This document shows positions 50,201 through 63,200 of a stretch of 64,000 nt of DNA, piece by piece (within the stretch, counting starts at the first letter, position 1; each line of letters opens with the position of its first letter). Location of the stretch: NCBI GenBank assembly GCA_022828595.1, contig JAKGHH010000008.1:23056378-23120377 (forward strand), read 5' to 3'. The stretch is from Nelumbo lutea. Taxonomy: Eukaryota; Streptophyta; Magnoliopsida; Proteales; Nelumbonaceae. The notes below the pieces were generated by a model. It made no database searches and was not told the DNA's origin. It saw only the letters and a list, made by a program, of their open reading frames with translations. A program made the translations under genes and the position numbers.

Positions 50201-53200
50201 TACCTAGAGTCATAAAGAAGGATGCAAGGATTCCCAACAAGAACTAATTCTTGCACAAACAGAAATAATTGAAATGATTAACAAATCCATTTGAAAAACA
50301 TCCCGCAGATGTCAAGAAGAAATCAATAAATATGGTTTTGAATCCTACCAGATGCCTTCTAAGATACACATATTAAGAAACAAAAAGCTATTATTTTGGG
50401 GAAAAAAATTCCAAGTGAAGATCCTTTTGACCATCATCATCCAAAACAAGGCCACCACTAAGGCACTAAGATTATATTCCCAAAGGGTCTTGCATTTTGT
50501 CAATTATCAATCCATTTCTACTTGAGCAGTCACACAAAAGGTTAAGGAGAAGAAATGCAATGCAATAATTAGAAGTAAAATATGCATCTGCAATACCTTC
50601 ATTGCACCATTAGTCGCAATTGCACTTAATGAAATTGAAGTAAGGAAAGTGCACAACCCACAAAAAGCAACCAGCAACAGTGACTCACCTATGCCTGCCA
50701 TACCAACAATCCTGCAAGAGGAAATTTCAATCATTACCATGTTTAAAAATTTTAAAACAATAAAGTACAGGATCCGAGCCAACAGTTAACTGTTAGTGCA
50801 CTGCACATCAATTGCAAGGTGGTTTTTATGTAATAAATAAAACTTATTAAAAAAGGAAGAGAATACAATCTCAGGCAAGATGATATCACCAACATACCCA
50901 AAAAACAAACATCACCAAATCCCTTACAAAAAACATCACCTGTACCCAGCTTTATCAATAGAAGTAGAAAAAGAGAAACTAATAAAACGAGGGAGATTGG
51001 TGTTTGGGAGCATGGAAATATAGATAGATGATAAGGGAAACAATGAATATAACGAGGGAGATTGGTGTGTGCTTTAAGTGGACAAGAAGGTCAGCTAACG
51101 GGCTAGCGGATACCTTAGCAAAACAAGGGACTGTAAGGGAGAACATGTTTTGGGCAGTGCTGTAATGAGTATGTAACTTGGGTCAACTTCTCCTTAGGAG
51201 TTGACAGATGTACCTTATCATAGTTTTAATTTTAATGAAGTTACCGTTTCCAATCAAATATAAAATAAAATAAAATCCCACACCCATTCCCTACCAGATT
51301 CTACAACTCAATTGCAAGGTGGTGTGTTAATAATAACATTTTTTACAAGTGACAGAAGTTGTATTAATGATTGGAGAGAACAAAAAAGATTTCAATACAA
51401 AGATAAATAGTACACAAATCCCATCAGAGACAGTCAAAACAACTCAAAAGAGCACATAGTCCAGACCAAGTAATTTTACAATGCCCCATGCCACAAATAA
51501 GTAATAATTAACTAAAGCTAATTAATTAATAAAGAGTAACCAGTTATCACAAAATACACAATATAACAGCAGTTTCCCAAAATTAGGTCAATAATTAGCT
51601 CCATGTTACTTGAGCTTTCCTAAGCACTATAATTCATTGGTGTTAGCAGTCAATATCAACTTGCATTGATGTGAGGTTCACAGGTAATGCCTCAAGGAAC
51701 AGCCCAATAGGCTCATGCGTCAAAGTGAAAAATGCACAGCTCATGCAGCCACAGCTTCTTTTATCATTATTAGATCTGGAATTTTTAGTGATAGGTACAA
51801 TAGCAAAACAAAAAAGATCACAGCACTGGAATCGGGAAGAATAAGACTCAATGTTGATGGATTTAAAACTGGCCTACTCATCACAATGGAAAATTTTGAT
51901 TATTATAGGATGGTTATCTACAAGTGCAGAAGGGCCCTTGCTCCTAAACCACTTGATGAAGGAAGCAAGGGCCAATAGGGTTTGGTGATTTGTTGAGAGT
52001 TGAAATGAAAGCTGTAACTGAAGGGCTAAAACTGGTGGCAAGTCAGAACTGGAGAAATGTGTAGTGGAAGGAGACTGCCAAGTTGTCTTTTCATGGTTAT
52101 TACATATGAGGTGCCTCCTTGACCATTTCAATTCTCTGTTAGAGAAGCTAAAGCTTTGGGAAGCTTGAATTGCTTGTTCATGTGGATACCTAGGTTGCCA
52201 ACTCTTAGGCTGACAGTCTTGCAAAATCTGGTGTGGCAAGGCAGGCATTTTCATTGGGGAATGCTGGGTCGAAGGGATGAATTGTAATCTGTAGTCTGCT
52301 CATATAATGTTTCCCTTCTTTGTCATCCAAGTGCTGTTTTGTACTTCCATTGCTGTCTATCTTTGGCAGTAAGGGTTTTGGTTATATGTTGAAATACAAA
52401 GTCTTTTTTTGATAAAAAGTTGAAATTTTAAAACAAAATGAAAGTACAAGAGGAAGTTGATAATAAATCACCTGAGAGAAGAAAGAACAAGCCCAACATC
52501 ATAATCTACTCACTCACAACCTACAAAAACCCCGACCATGCAGAAACAACTCAAAGAAACAGCACCACTGCATCACTCAACATCTCTTTCACAGATCAAA
52601 ACAAAAAACAACTCCTCTCAAAGACAAGATAATTCATCTCCGTCAAGATCCTCCTCCTGAACTTCTCCCTTGACCTACACCTCTCCCCCCTTCCCTCAGA
52701 ATGGTCTTCTTGTGTCTCTCCTCCCTACATTTCTCAAATTCTTCAAAATATTTTCTAGAGAAAGCCTCTCCACCCAAGAAAAATGAGCCCAAAGCCTTAC
52801 CAACCTCCACATCCCTATCTGCAAATCTCTTCACATCCAGACAGCCTTCATGTTCACCTTCCAACGCCGCAGTCAATTTGTCATTTTCACTAGTAACTAT
52901 GCATTCATTCTCCTTTTCTTTTCTTTTTCCTTAAGGGCTCCCAATCTCTCCAACTCCCCTTCATGTAAATGCACCATAGAATCACTTTAGCCATGACAGT
53001 GAGAACTTCCACCAGTGTTAATCCTTCCCAAGGAGGCTTCCCAACAAAAAGCCCCAAGTCTAGGTGGAATCAGTTTACCCCAAACTTCTTTAAACGGAAA
53101 GGATTGCCCAACAAAATCAGTAACTGTTAAGGCTCTAAAGAAGGAAGCACAGGAGAAAAATCGAAATGAGAAAGGGTCCAAATCCGTGAATCCTCCTTTA

Positions 53201-56200
53201 CAGGGTCCAAGCAGACACCTTGCAAGATATGAAGTGACAAAAGGCTGTTTAAATCTGAATCCCTTGTTCTCCTTCTGAAACCTAGATCCCAATCAAGCTC
53301 GAAACCCTCGGCAAGAGAAGAAAGGAAGTTGGAAACTGATTTGTTCTTAAAGAATCATTTTATCACAACATCCTAGAACTTCACCAATCTCGAACTTACC
53401 TCCTAGGAGTCATTATACCCAGGTACCTGTATATGCCTAGCATACTGGCGTTGGATATGGTATTTGTCTTATACAGCACCAAACACCACTTGGATACTTC
53501 TAGGTATACTTTACTGAATCAATACTTCTTAAAAATTTGTACGATGGTATGTTTTAACAAATTATCCTACAAAAAATTCTGTAAATCCTGGAAATGGAGA
53601 GTGTATCCCATTTCCTGCATCTGTGACTATGAGCATATCCTTAGTTAGGAATCACAGCCTACTTTAACACCACTATGAAGCAGATTTAGCTAGAGCAACT
53701 CTACTTCCAAAACAAATGCAGTTCTTTGTCCATGACATAAGCCACAGCCCACAGTGAACCAACTTTCAAACTGGCATATAATTTTTATTACTGGCTTACA
53801 ATTTTATAGGTTGTCAAACAGTCAAAAGACCTTTTTCATTGATCCCTTGTGGCATATTGTGACCCATGTTACTCATTGGATCTTTCTTCTTCCTTTCAGT
53901 TTCACTAATAAATGTCTTGTTATATATCAGCTGATACAGTAGCTAAACATAATGTTTGAGGAAGTAACTATCCTCTATCAGGATGGAAATAATAATTAAA
54001 AAAACTATCTTGGCACTAAACACAAAAGCAAAGAAAAAAAAACACTGATACAAGGATCAAAAGAAAAAAGAGTCAACCAACACTACATAAAAAGGACGCT
54101 TATCAGAAAAATCATGCACATGGAGGGATTTCCCATGGAACAATAGATTCCTTGGAATTCCTCCAAGTTCCTCTGTCAGAAGTTATCATTGTTTATAGTT
54201 ATAACTTCTCTGATCTAAGCCTTCGGTGCTATTGCAGTCAATTATAGATTGGTTATAACCCCTAATACAAAACAATTTTCTTTTATTGTAAAAGGTAAGG
54301 TATTTTATTAAATCAAATAACAGTACAAAGGAGCCTAGGCCAGTAAAGGCTGCCTAGAGCCACCTCAGACTACAAATGCATCCAAGTCTGAGAACTAAAC
54401 AACAATCTCAAATTCTGATTTTTAAAGTCCTCCGTTGCCAACACCCAAGACAGTAGTTTACCCACAGCTTTCTGCACCGTTTCCTCTGGAGATTTAGCTT
54501 TGCCCTGAAAAATTCTGTTATTTCTTTCAATCCAGATAGTCCAAAGCACTGCAGCCGGAATAGTTCACCAAACCAAGGTTCCTTTCTTGCTGAGACCCTC
54601 AATTTTCCAACAAAACAGCAGATCCTTCACAGAATTTGGCATTACCCAACTGACTTCCAATGCCTGAAGGAAATGCCTCCAAATATGACTCGAGGCTGGA
54701 CAATGTAAAGAAAGATGTTCAATAGTTTCTGCTGCCCCACCACACAAGCCATATGACATGTCCAAAATCTGAATGCCACGTTTCACTAGATTAACTTTGG
54801 TTAGACACTTATTTAAAGCCATTGTCCAGAGCAGAAACTTCACTTTAGAAGGACTAATTGAGTTCCAAACCTGCCTAGCCGGAAAGTTCCCCTGACCTGA
54901 ACTTATCAACTTACTGAACATAGACTTTACAGTGAACCTGCCATCAGCCTCCCATTTCCATCTCCAAGCATTCTCCTTGTTCGAGTCAATCCTCTGGTTA
55001 TGAAGCAGGCCCAACAGATTTGCATACTCTTCAACTTCCCAATCAAAGAGGCACCTCCTACAAAATATATTCCAACTGAGAGTTACCAGAGGCATTGAAA
55101 TTCTCAGCCACCGAGGAATCTTGATTTACAAAAATTTGATATAAGAGAGGAAAGGCATCTTTTAGATACACTTCAGAACACCAAGAATCTTTCCAAATTT
55201 TAATTCTTTCCCTATTTCCCAATTTATATCCGATTCCTTCCTTAAATAAAATAGAGTTCTTCAAAATACCTGTCCAAATGGAACTTATCCCTCTTGAAAT
55301 AGGAGATTTGAATCTCCAATCACCCCAATCCACTCCATATTTGTCCACAATCAGCTCTCCACCATGAATTACTTTCATTTGTAAATCTCCAAAACCATTT
55401 ACACAGGAGGGCAGAGTTAAACTTCTTCAATTTTCTTATTCCCAACCCACCAACTTCCTTAGGAAGACACACTTGGTCCCAATTTACAACATGAACCTTC
55501 TTCTCCTCCTCCCAACCTCTCCAAAGAAAGTTTTTCTGTATTTGATCCAATCTATTTGCTACTTTGGAAGAAAAGGAAAGAGGGAGAAGAAATAAGTAGG
55601 CAGATTAGAAAGATTGCTCTTAATCAATGTAGCTCTCCCCCCCGAAAGAAAGATATTTAGCTTTCCAAGATGCCAACTTCTTCTCCATTCTTTCAACTAC
55701 TGGAATCCAAGTCTCAGAGGAAGAACATTTAGCTCCAAGAGGAAGCCCCAAGTATTTGACCGGAAGATGGGCAGTCTAACAAGCCATAACTTCTGCACAA
55801 TCCTCTAGATTTGTAGCATGACCTACAGGGATGATCTGAGATTTACTCAAATTTACCTTGAGGCCAGACACCACCTCAAACCAACTCAAAATTCCAAGCA
55901 CCACCTCTAGCTGACTTGGTGAAGCATCAACAAAACATAAAGTGTTGTCAGAAAATTGAAGAATATTAACTTTTTCCTTGCCCGGTGCAATTGCAAAGCC
56001 ATCCCAAAGCCCATTCTCAACAGTCTTCTTGCTAAAAAGAGTTAGAATTTCCATGACACAAATGAAAAGTAGGGGAGAGAGAAGGTCACCTTGCCTCAAA
56101 CCTCTAGTGCTTCCAAAAAACCCCGTTGATTGCTCATTAACTAAGATGGAGAACTTAGGGGTCTGAACACAAACTCTGATCCAGTTTCTTCAAAGCTGCC

Positions 56201-59200
56201 TGAATAGGGCTGTGGTTGGACACTGGCCTAGGAAGGGAAAACTGCCTGAAATCCGGAAAAAATTCATCCCAGTTTAAAGATACCAAAAATCTGTCCAGCC
56301 TTACCAAGGTCCAAGGTTGGGACAGATTGATTATTAGTCCAAGTGAATCTATTACCCTGAATCGGAACATCCATTAATTCCATATTATTAATGAAGTCAG
56401 CAAACATGTTCATCAAACCAGTTCTTCTACCCCTTGTATTCTTCTCATCCACCGAAATAATTGCATTAAAATCACCCCCGGTTACCCAAGGATAATTCTG
56501 AGGGTCTCTCAGGTCTGTTAATTCCTCCCAAAAAGCCGCCCGAAGATCAGAATCAACAGGACCATATATGTTTGTAACTTGAATAAGTTTCCCATCTTGT
56601 AATTTCAGCCTTAGAGAGACTGAGAAATTACCAATTCTGCTAGAAACCAGAGAACAGAAAGTAGGGTCCCAAAGGCTCGCAATGCCACCAGCACTCCCTG
56701 AAGCAACCAAGGCCTTCCATCTGACCTGACCCTCCCCCCAAACACTTCGAACCGTAGCAGCATCAAGATTCTCCAGCTTAATTTCTTGGAGCAAGACTAT
56801 CTTAGACTTCGATTGCTTCAGGGAATCACATACCATCATCATCCTCCTTCCCAACCCCAGCCCTCTAACGTTCCAGGAAAGTATTCTCACTTCCATAAGA
56901 ATTAACTAATGACAAGGACCCACACTTCACAACTTCCTAGACCCCCTTGCAGCCCCTTCATTGCTCCCCGCCTTATCATTCAGACCCCACGTTAATCTCA
57001 TCATTTCTCTACTTCTCTTTGTTTTTATTCCCCCTTTTTTGGCCGCCAATTTTCCCCTCTCCATAAGCACTCTTTGTTCAATCCCTTCCAAAAATTTGAT
57101 AGTTTCAACTTCCATCCCCTCCATCGAAATTCCCAGGAAATTCCCCAACCCCAGAAGTTCTGACGGCACCCAAGAAGAATGATTATTTTCAGACACACTA
57201 TCCTTACCTACCTCCATAGTAGATAAACTTAATTTACCCTAGTTTCCTATCAAGACTTCTCCATTGCTTCTCCTCATTGGCCCAGGGCTTCCTCCACTAT
57301 TCCCCAACTCTTTGGATTGATCAAGGCTGTTTCCCTCATTCCCGCTTTGAACCTCCTTACCCAACACTGCAATAGGGGTCACCACCATCGGAGTCTCTTC
57401 CACTGGCACCAGAGGGAGATCTTGAATTTGTTGCCGCCTAGTATCCATCTCCCACGAACCTTTTGAAGAAGACCGAACTTTTGGGGAAGATGTAGCAGCC
57501 TGACTCAGGCCTCCTAGCTCCATTTCTTCAGAACTGGGAATCTGGACCAAAGGATAACCAACACTTGGATTCATCAGCTGTTTAGACGGAAGACTGACCC
57601 AGGTCGGCTCCAATCGAACTGGGCTATAGGCTGTTTGTCTTCCAGTGGGCCACCGAGGCTCACTAAAAAAATTTTTAACTTCATTTTTCTTAACCACTTG
57701 ACTGGAGCAGGCAGACAGGATATTAAGTCTAGCTTGACCCAGATCCTGAGTCTGAATCTGAGCCACCTCATCACCCTTGGAATCCAAACCGGCCCCTTGT
57801 CGAGCCTCCCACCCCTTACTCCTCGAGATCTCAACATCTGGCTCCGCGTGCATCTCTTTGATGCACTGCTTGATGAGACCTTTTAATTCCTCCACCCTCG
57901 AGAATCCCCCACATCCTCCCTTCATTAATTCTGGCGTACAAGACTCGAAAATATCATTCTAAGGACAATCTTGGCCGTCCAAAGAGACTACTTGTGGACA
58001 GACCAGATTCATCCCACGACCATCTTCTTCCCCTCCGTCGAACTCCAACAAGCATCTAAACGGCAGTTTGATTCTCAGATAGCTTCTTTGAACATCTTGC
58101 GGCAGCGAACTCTCTCCCTCGTCTTCTAAGACCACAGTATTTGAAATCTCCGAGCTCCTTCCCTGCAATCAGATCTGACTGTTCACATGATTCTCCTACA
58201 TCCAGCTTCGAACTGTCGGCAGAGATTCAGGCCAGATGCAGATTTCAAACATCGACTCCCCCACAACAACCTCCACTTTTTCAGGAATATTTCCGGTCCT
58301 TCTCACCTTCGTTCGAACCCACTCACAAGTTGATAGCTCCTCAGGGGAGTCATCGGTTTCCACAAAACCACCACACGCATCCCCTATGGTATTGATCACA
58401 CTCAGACACCACAGTAACAGAGGAAGACCATAAACCCTAACCCAGATTGTTTTCGAACAATCAGAGTCTCCGCTTGATTCCGGATAGAAGCAGCCTGCAC
58501 TTCCCCCCCCCCAGTCGAGAAAGAGATGGATTCTCCCCATTTGCCATGGGCCCTGATTGAGGATCCATGCCACCGCTAATCTCAATGGGAATATGAACAG
58601 GAAGAGGTCATCAGCAAATTTCTTCACTCTCACTCCCCCCACCTCCTTCCAGCATCTGCTTACCCAGTTTTCCACTTCTTGAAATCCTACCCTCCGCTGA
58701 AATCTCCCCACCAAGCAACCTCGCAGGAATCTCCTTCTAGCCTCAACGTCTTGGAGCTCTATCACTCTGTCACTATCACCTATCTTTCCTCCACCTTCTT
58801 GATTTCAGACTGCCCAAAATCCGGCCAAACTCCAACCGCAACTGCCTTACTGTAAGAAAAATTCGGTCTCCTCCTCGCCCTCTTCTCTACACCCCTGTAC
58901 CAGTTGCTAGCTTCCCATCTCCTCCCACCTCCCTGAGCTCTCTGAAGAGATCTATCTCGAAACATCTTCACCCCGCAATCTAATACAAAACAATCCAAGG
59001 CCTTAGCTAATTATGTTACAGGAACAATCTACATAACACAAGGAAAGGGCCCTTAAGTTCCTAATTCCTATAAGCTGTTAGCCACACAATGCATCCCACC
59101 TCTGTTAGGTCAGAGGACCTATCCTACTGCCAACCGGTAATAAAGTGTTCCAGATTTGTTGAGTTTGTTCTATTATTTGAGTCATACATAATCTGAATAA

Positions 59201-60170
59201 CTAAAAAGAGAAAAGATGCAAGTAAATTTCTGCCCATGACTGGAGCTGAAAACACCATAAATGTTGAACTCAAACTGAGCTGTAATCTTCAAATTTCAAC
59301 TATTTTTGGCAATAAACTGCATAGAATTTCCTTTCAATAGAGCCAGAACAGAAATGTAGAACTATGGTAAAACTTATTTTCTCATTTATCTACAAACAAA
59401 AATACAATTACCAATGAAAAGATAAAAAAAAAAAAAAAAAAGAGAGAGAGAGAGAGACGCAAGCAAATTAAGAGCAGGAAAAGTGTTACCAAGAAAATCG
59501 GATATAGTAAATAATTCCCAGTATGTTCTGCAAGCATGGGACAAACACACCCATCATTGTCCCCAGTTTAACACCAGTTGGCTGCAGGATAAATCAAAAT
59601 TACTTTTCATCAGAAGCATGGTAAGGCATCTAAAATGCAGCAGAAGCTCAACAACTATAACCGAAGATAAACCATGTTTGTCAAAAGAAAAAGAAGCAAC
59701 ATGACCACATTCCGAGGTGATAAGGCATTTAAATCTCAAAAGAAAAAGAAAAGAAGCAACATGCATCAATCATGCTTGTGTTTTGTGGAACAATTGAAAT
59801 TATAAACCACCTTTTCTTGAATGTCAATACACTAGTGAAAGTCTATGTTTTATTGGTGTTAGAGTCGGCTATAGAAGGGCAGTCTAGTCTTTTTACTTTA
59901 TGTTATGTACTAGATGTAATTACTATTATATTCTAAGTTAAGTGATGTGAGTGGGGGCACAATAGTAATTGTGTTTTTTTAGAAAACTATAAATAAATCT
60001 GGCCAACTAGAGAGAGGAGGGTTCTCTAATTCAAACCAGTCTTTCCTTCTAACTATTCTTCTCTTCTCTCTTCTCCTCTTTTATTCTGAAACTGAAGCAT
60101 ATACAGATCTGAACTTTATCAATTGATAATGGAAATTTATTGACGGAGAAAGGGGGGGAGAGAGAGAAAA

Positions 60171-60208
<38 letters not shown>

Positions 60209-63200
60209 CATACTTAAAGGAAAATAAAACAACACTTCATGAACAACATCCCAAAATGTCCAAAATGCTTCAAATAGCAGGATAGCTCAAAATAACTAAC
60301 ACACCTCAGGATTCCAAAGCAGACTCAGTCTCACAGTATGCTAACACTCCAAGATAACCACAATTTGAGATTCATATCTCTAACCCATCAAGACCCACCT
60401 GCCAATCTTTTCAACAGGGTACACCAATGTGAATCTTCCTACCAGACACCAGTAGAGGGACACAGAATGCTTCCCTCTCCAAGACCTCTTCCAACATCAC
60501 ATTCACCCTCTTCAACCACCTGATAGATTCTGCAGTTACACTGTCTGCTTTTTCCATTCCAAAGGAAACAGAATCCGTGGATCTTGTGTTAAAGGATTCT
60601 TCATATTTTCTCTAGAAGGGTTTTGTCCAAAAGACAAGGCATTCAATTCCTCAAACCAAAAATAGGAGAATTGAAGAAGATCATCAAGAGAGCCAATCAG
60701 AACTTAATTGAAGAGATGACAAAAGGACAGTGGGTCTGAGGGCCTAAATCTCATAGCTTCAGATTGATAATACCATCATTAGCTTCCATATTCCATTACA
60801 TGTGACTCATTGGGATAAAACAGAAGAAGCATTTCACTAATACACAAAAGATGCTATACTTAGGAATTGGCAGCAGACGACCTCCACTTCAGTGGCAAAA
60901 TCGTTGACATTACTCATTTGGCACCCTCCATAACCTAATACAATAAAACTTAACTTTGATCAGTGCAGTATTGGCCTATTGGGAACCCTGGACTTTCAGG
61001 AGTGGGGGAGCCTTTGGAAGTTACACTTGTGCCTCCTTCTTTAGAGCACTGTTACCCTCTCCTCTTGTTGGTTTGTCTTTTCCTGTTAAAGATGTATGGT
61101 GTCGACCTATACCTCCAAAGGTTGGGAGTTTCTGTTGGGAAGCCTTTCTGGAAAGAGTTAATACAGGGGATCTACTCCAAAGAAAAAGACCCAACAGTTG
61201 TTTGTCTCCTCACAGGTGTGTTCTCTGTAAATCTGATGGTGAGTCTGGATACTATTTACTAATTTCTTGTCAGTTTATTAAGGTTATTTGGGAATGGTTT
61301 GCTTCTTTGTTTGGGTGCAGGTGGACTCCTTCTTTGAATGTGCAAAGCTTATTTACTTCCATGCCCAACTGGCCAACCAAAAGGGCCAAGATCATGTGGA
61401 GATGCGGTAGGGCTGCAATATGCTGGACTGTTTGGGAGGAGAGAAACTCAAGGATATTCTCAGATAAGGAGAGAAGTATGGATAAAATCCTTGAGACTAT
61501 CCACATCAGGATGATACATTGGCTGAGAACATTGAAATTGACAAGGAGCTGGAAGGAGATTGCAGAATCAGGCTCAAGTAGGAAGAACTTAAATTTTTGC
61601 TGGACACCTCCACCTCATGGGTTCACCAAACTGAATTTCGATGGTAGCAGCATAGGCAATCCAGGACCTTCTGGAATAGGGGGAGTAATAAGGGATGAAG
61701 CAGGAAATTTGTTGGCTATGTACTCTGGTCCGATTGGGGTAGGAGACTCTTTGAGGGCTGAGGTCCTAGGAGCTATTGAAGGGATACAAAGGGCCAAAGA
61801 ACTGAGTATTAAAAAGCTGATTATAGAAGGTGATTCTGAAATTGTGGTGAATTGGCTAACAGAGGACAGTTCTATGCTCTGGAAATACAGCAATGAAAAG
61901 AGGAAGTTCAAGTGGCTCACCAAGGACATAGAAATACATTGTACATGGATAAAGAGAATTGCAAATGCATTGGCAGATGGTCTAGCTAAACAAGGGGTAA
62001 ACAGAAATACTATGTTCTGGGCTGCTTTGTAATTGTAATTGTAATTGCTTCATGGTCAGAATGTACCTTGGGTAGTTGGGAGTTAAGATTCTTTAGCTCC
62101 CTCCTCTGTAACTCTGATTATCTCAATCTTTATTTATAAAAGTTCATTGCTATTGATAAAAAATATATACAATACTGCTATACTGAGGCCCAATGGGCAC
62201 AGGTGACACTGCAAAAGCAGAAATTATGGCATGTCTGACAGGACTCAGGCTGGTTATATTGTTTGAACTTCAGAAACATACTAGTAGAAGGGACTCACAA
62301 GTGGTTGTAGCCTTGTAGGCTGGTTAATGAAGAATGAAGTTAGAAAACTTAAACATGCCATGGGAAAACTATCAAATCAAATCTAGCAGCACATTTGGGG
62401 ACAGCCCATAGGTGGACTCCTAGATCTGCAAAAGTGATGGCCGATGGACTAGCTAATCAAGGTTGCAAGGGGTTAACTGGAGAGAGTTGTACTGGAGTCT
62501 GATTGATCACATAGTTTTCAAGGCGCCAAGGCAAGGCTAGGTAATAGGGAGGCGCCTTGTCGCCTAGGTGATGGATTTTTTAAGTAAAAACATACACCCT
62601 AGGGTAGTTCCCCAGGTTCCATAACCATACTTCCTTAATAATTATCCATAATTTTCATAAGAAAAGTATGAACTTCATGTTTAAGTATAGAAAATCAACA
62701 TATTCATAAGAAAAAGAAGAAAGAAAATAAAATTCAAAAACAATAGGGGCTGAACCCCTATTTTTGTTATAGGAAAAGTAGAAAAGAAAAGGTGAAAGCA
62801 GAAGAAGAAAATGTGTTGAGTAGACAAAATTTTAAGTTCTTATCGGTTCTGGTTTTGAAGTCTTTGAGGGTTCAATACAGCAGTTAGCAATGTTTATGTT
62901 GATTAAACCCTAACAAATAAGAAAATAATAAAAATAAATTATTATATAAACACAAAATGAGTATTTTAATTTAATGTCTATTTTATAATTATAATCTCAA
63001 AAAAAATAAAGAATGTAAAAGTATTTATAACACAACATACAAAACTGCTTAGAGATTATGAGAGGCAAACCTCAAAGGGCACCTTGTTGCCTAGGTATCG
63101 CCTAGGTGCCCAACTGCCCGCCTAGGCATCACCTTGACAACTGTGATTGATCAGGTTGAAGGTCTTTAATGTAAATTGGTCATAACTATCATACAGAAAA

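Larger units (their letters stand above)
54277..58979 (-). mobile_element. L1-type LINE, near full length, 15-bp TSD
   Basis: Bounded by CTAATACAAAACAAT on both sides (54262-54276 and 58980-58994). On the minus strand it runs from ORF1 (starting about 58970) through ORF2 endonuclease and a deleted RT to the zinc-binding domain, and ends in TTTTACAATAAAAGAAA. 4,703 bp is short for a plant L1 because most of RT is missing. Unlike most other LINE tails here it has no RNase H domain. Confidence 0.92.

Noticed and set aside
58196..58765. 189-codon ORF as a host zinc-knuckle-like protein
   Set aside because: The DUF4283 pattern and its position inside a TSD-bounded LINE identify it as LINE ORF1.
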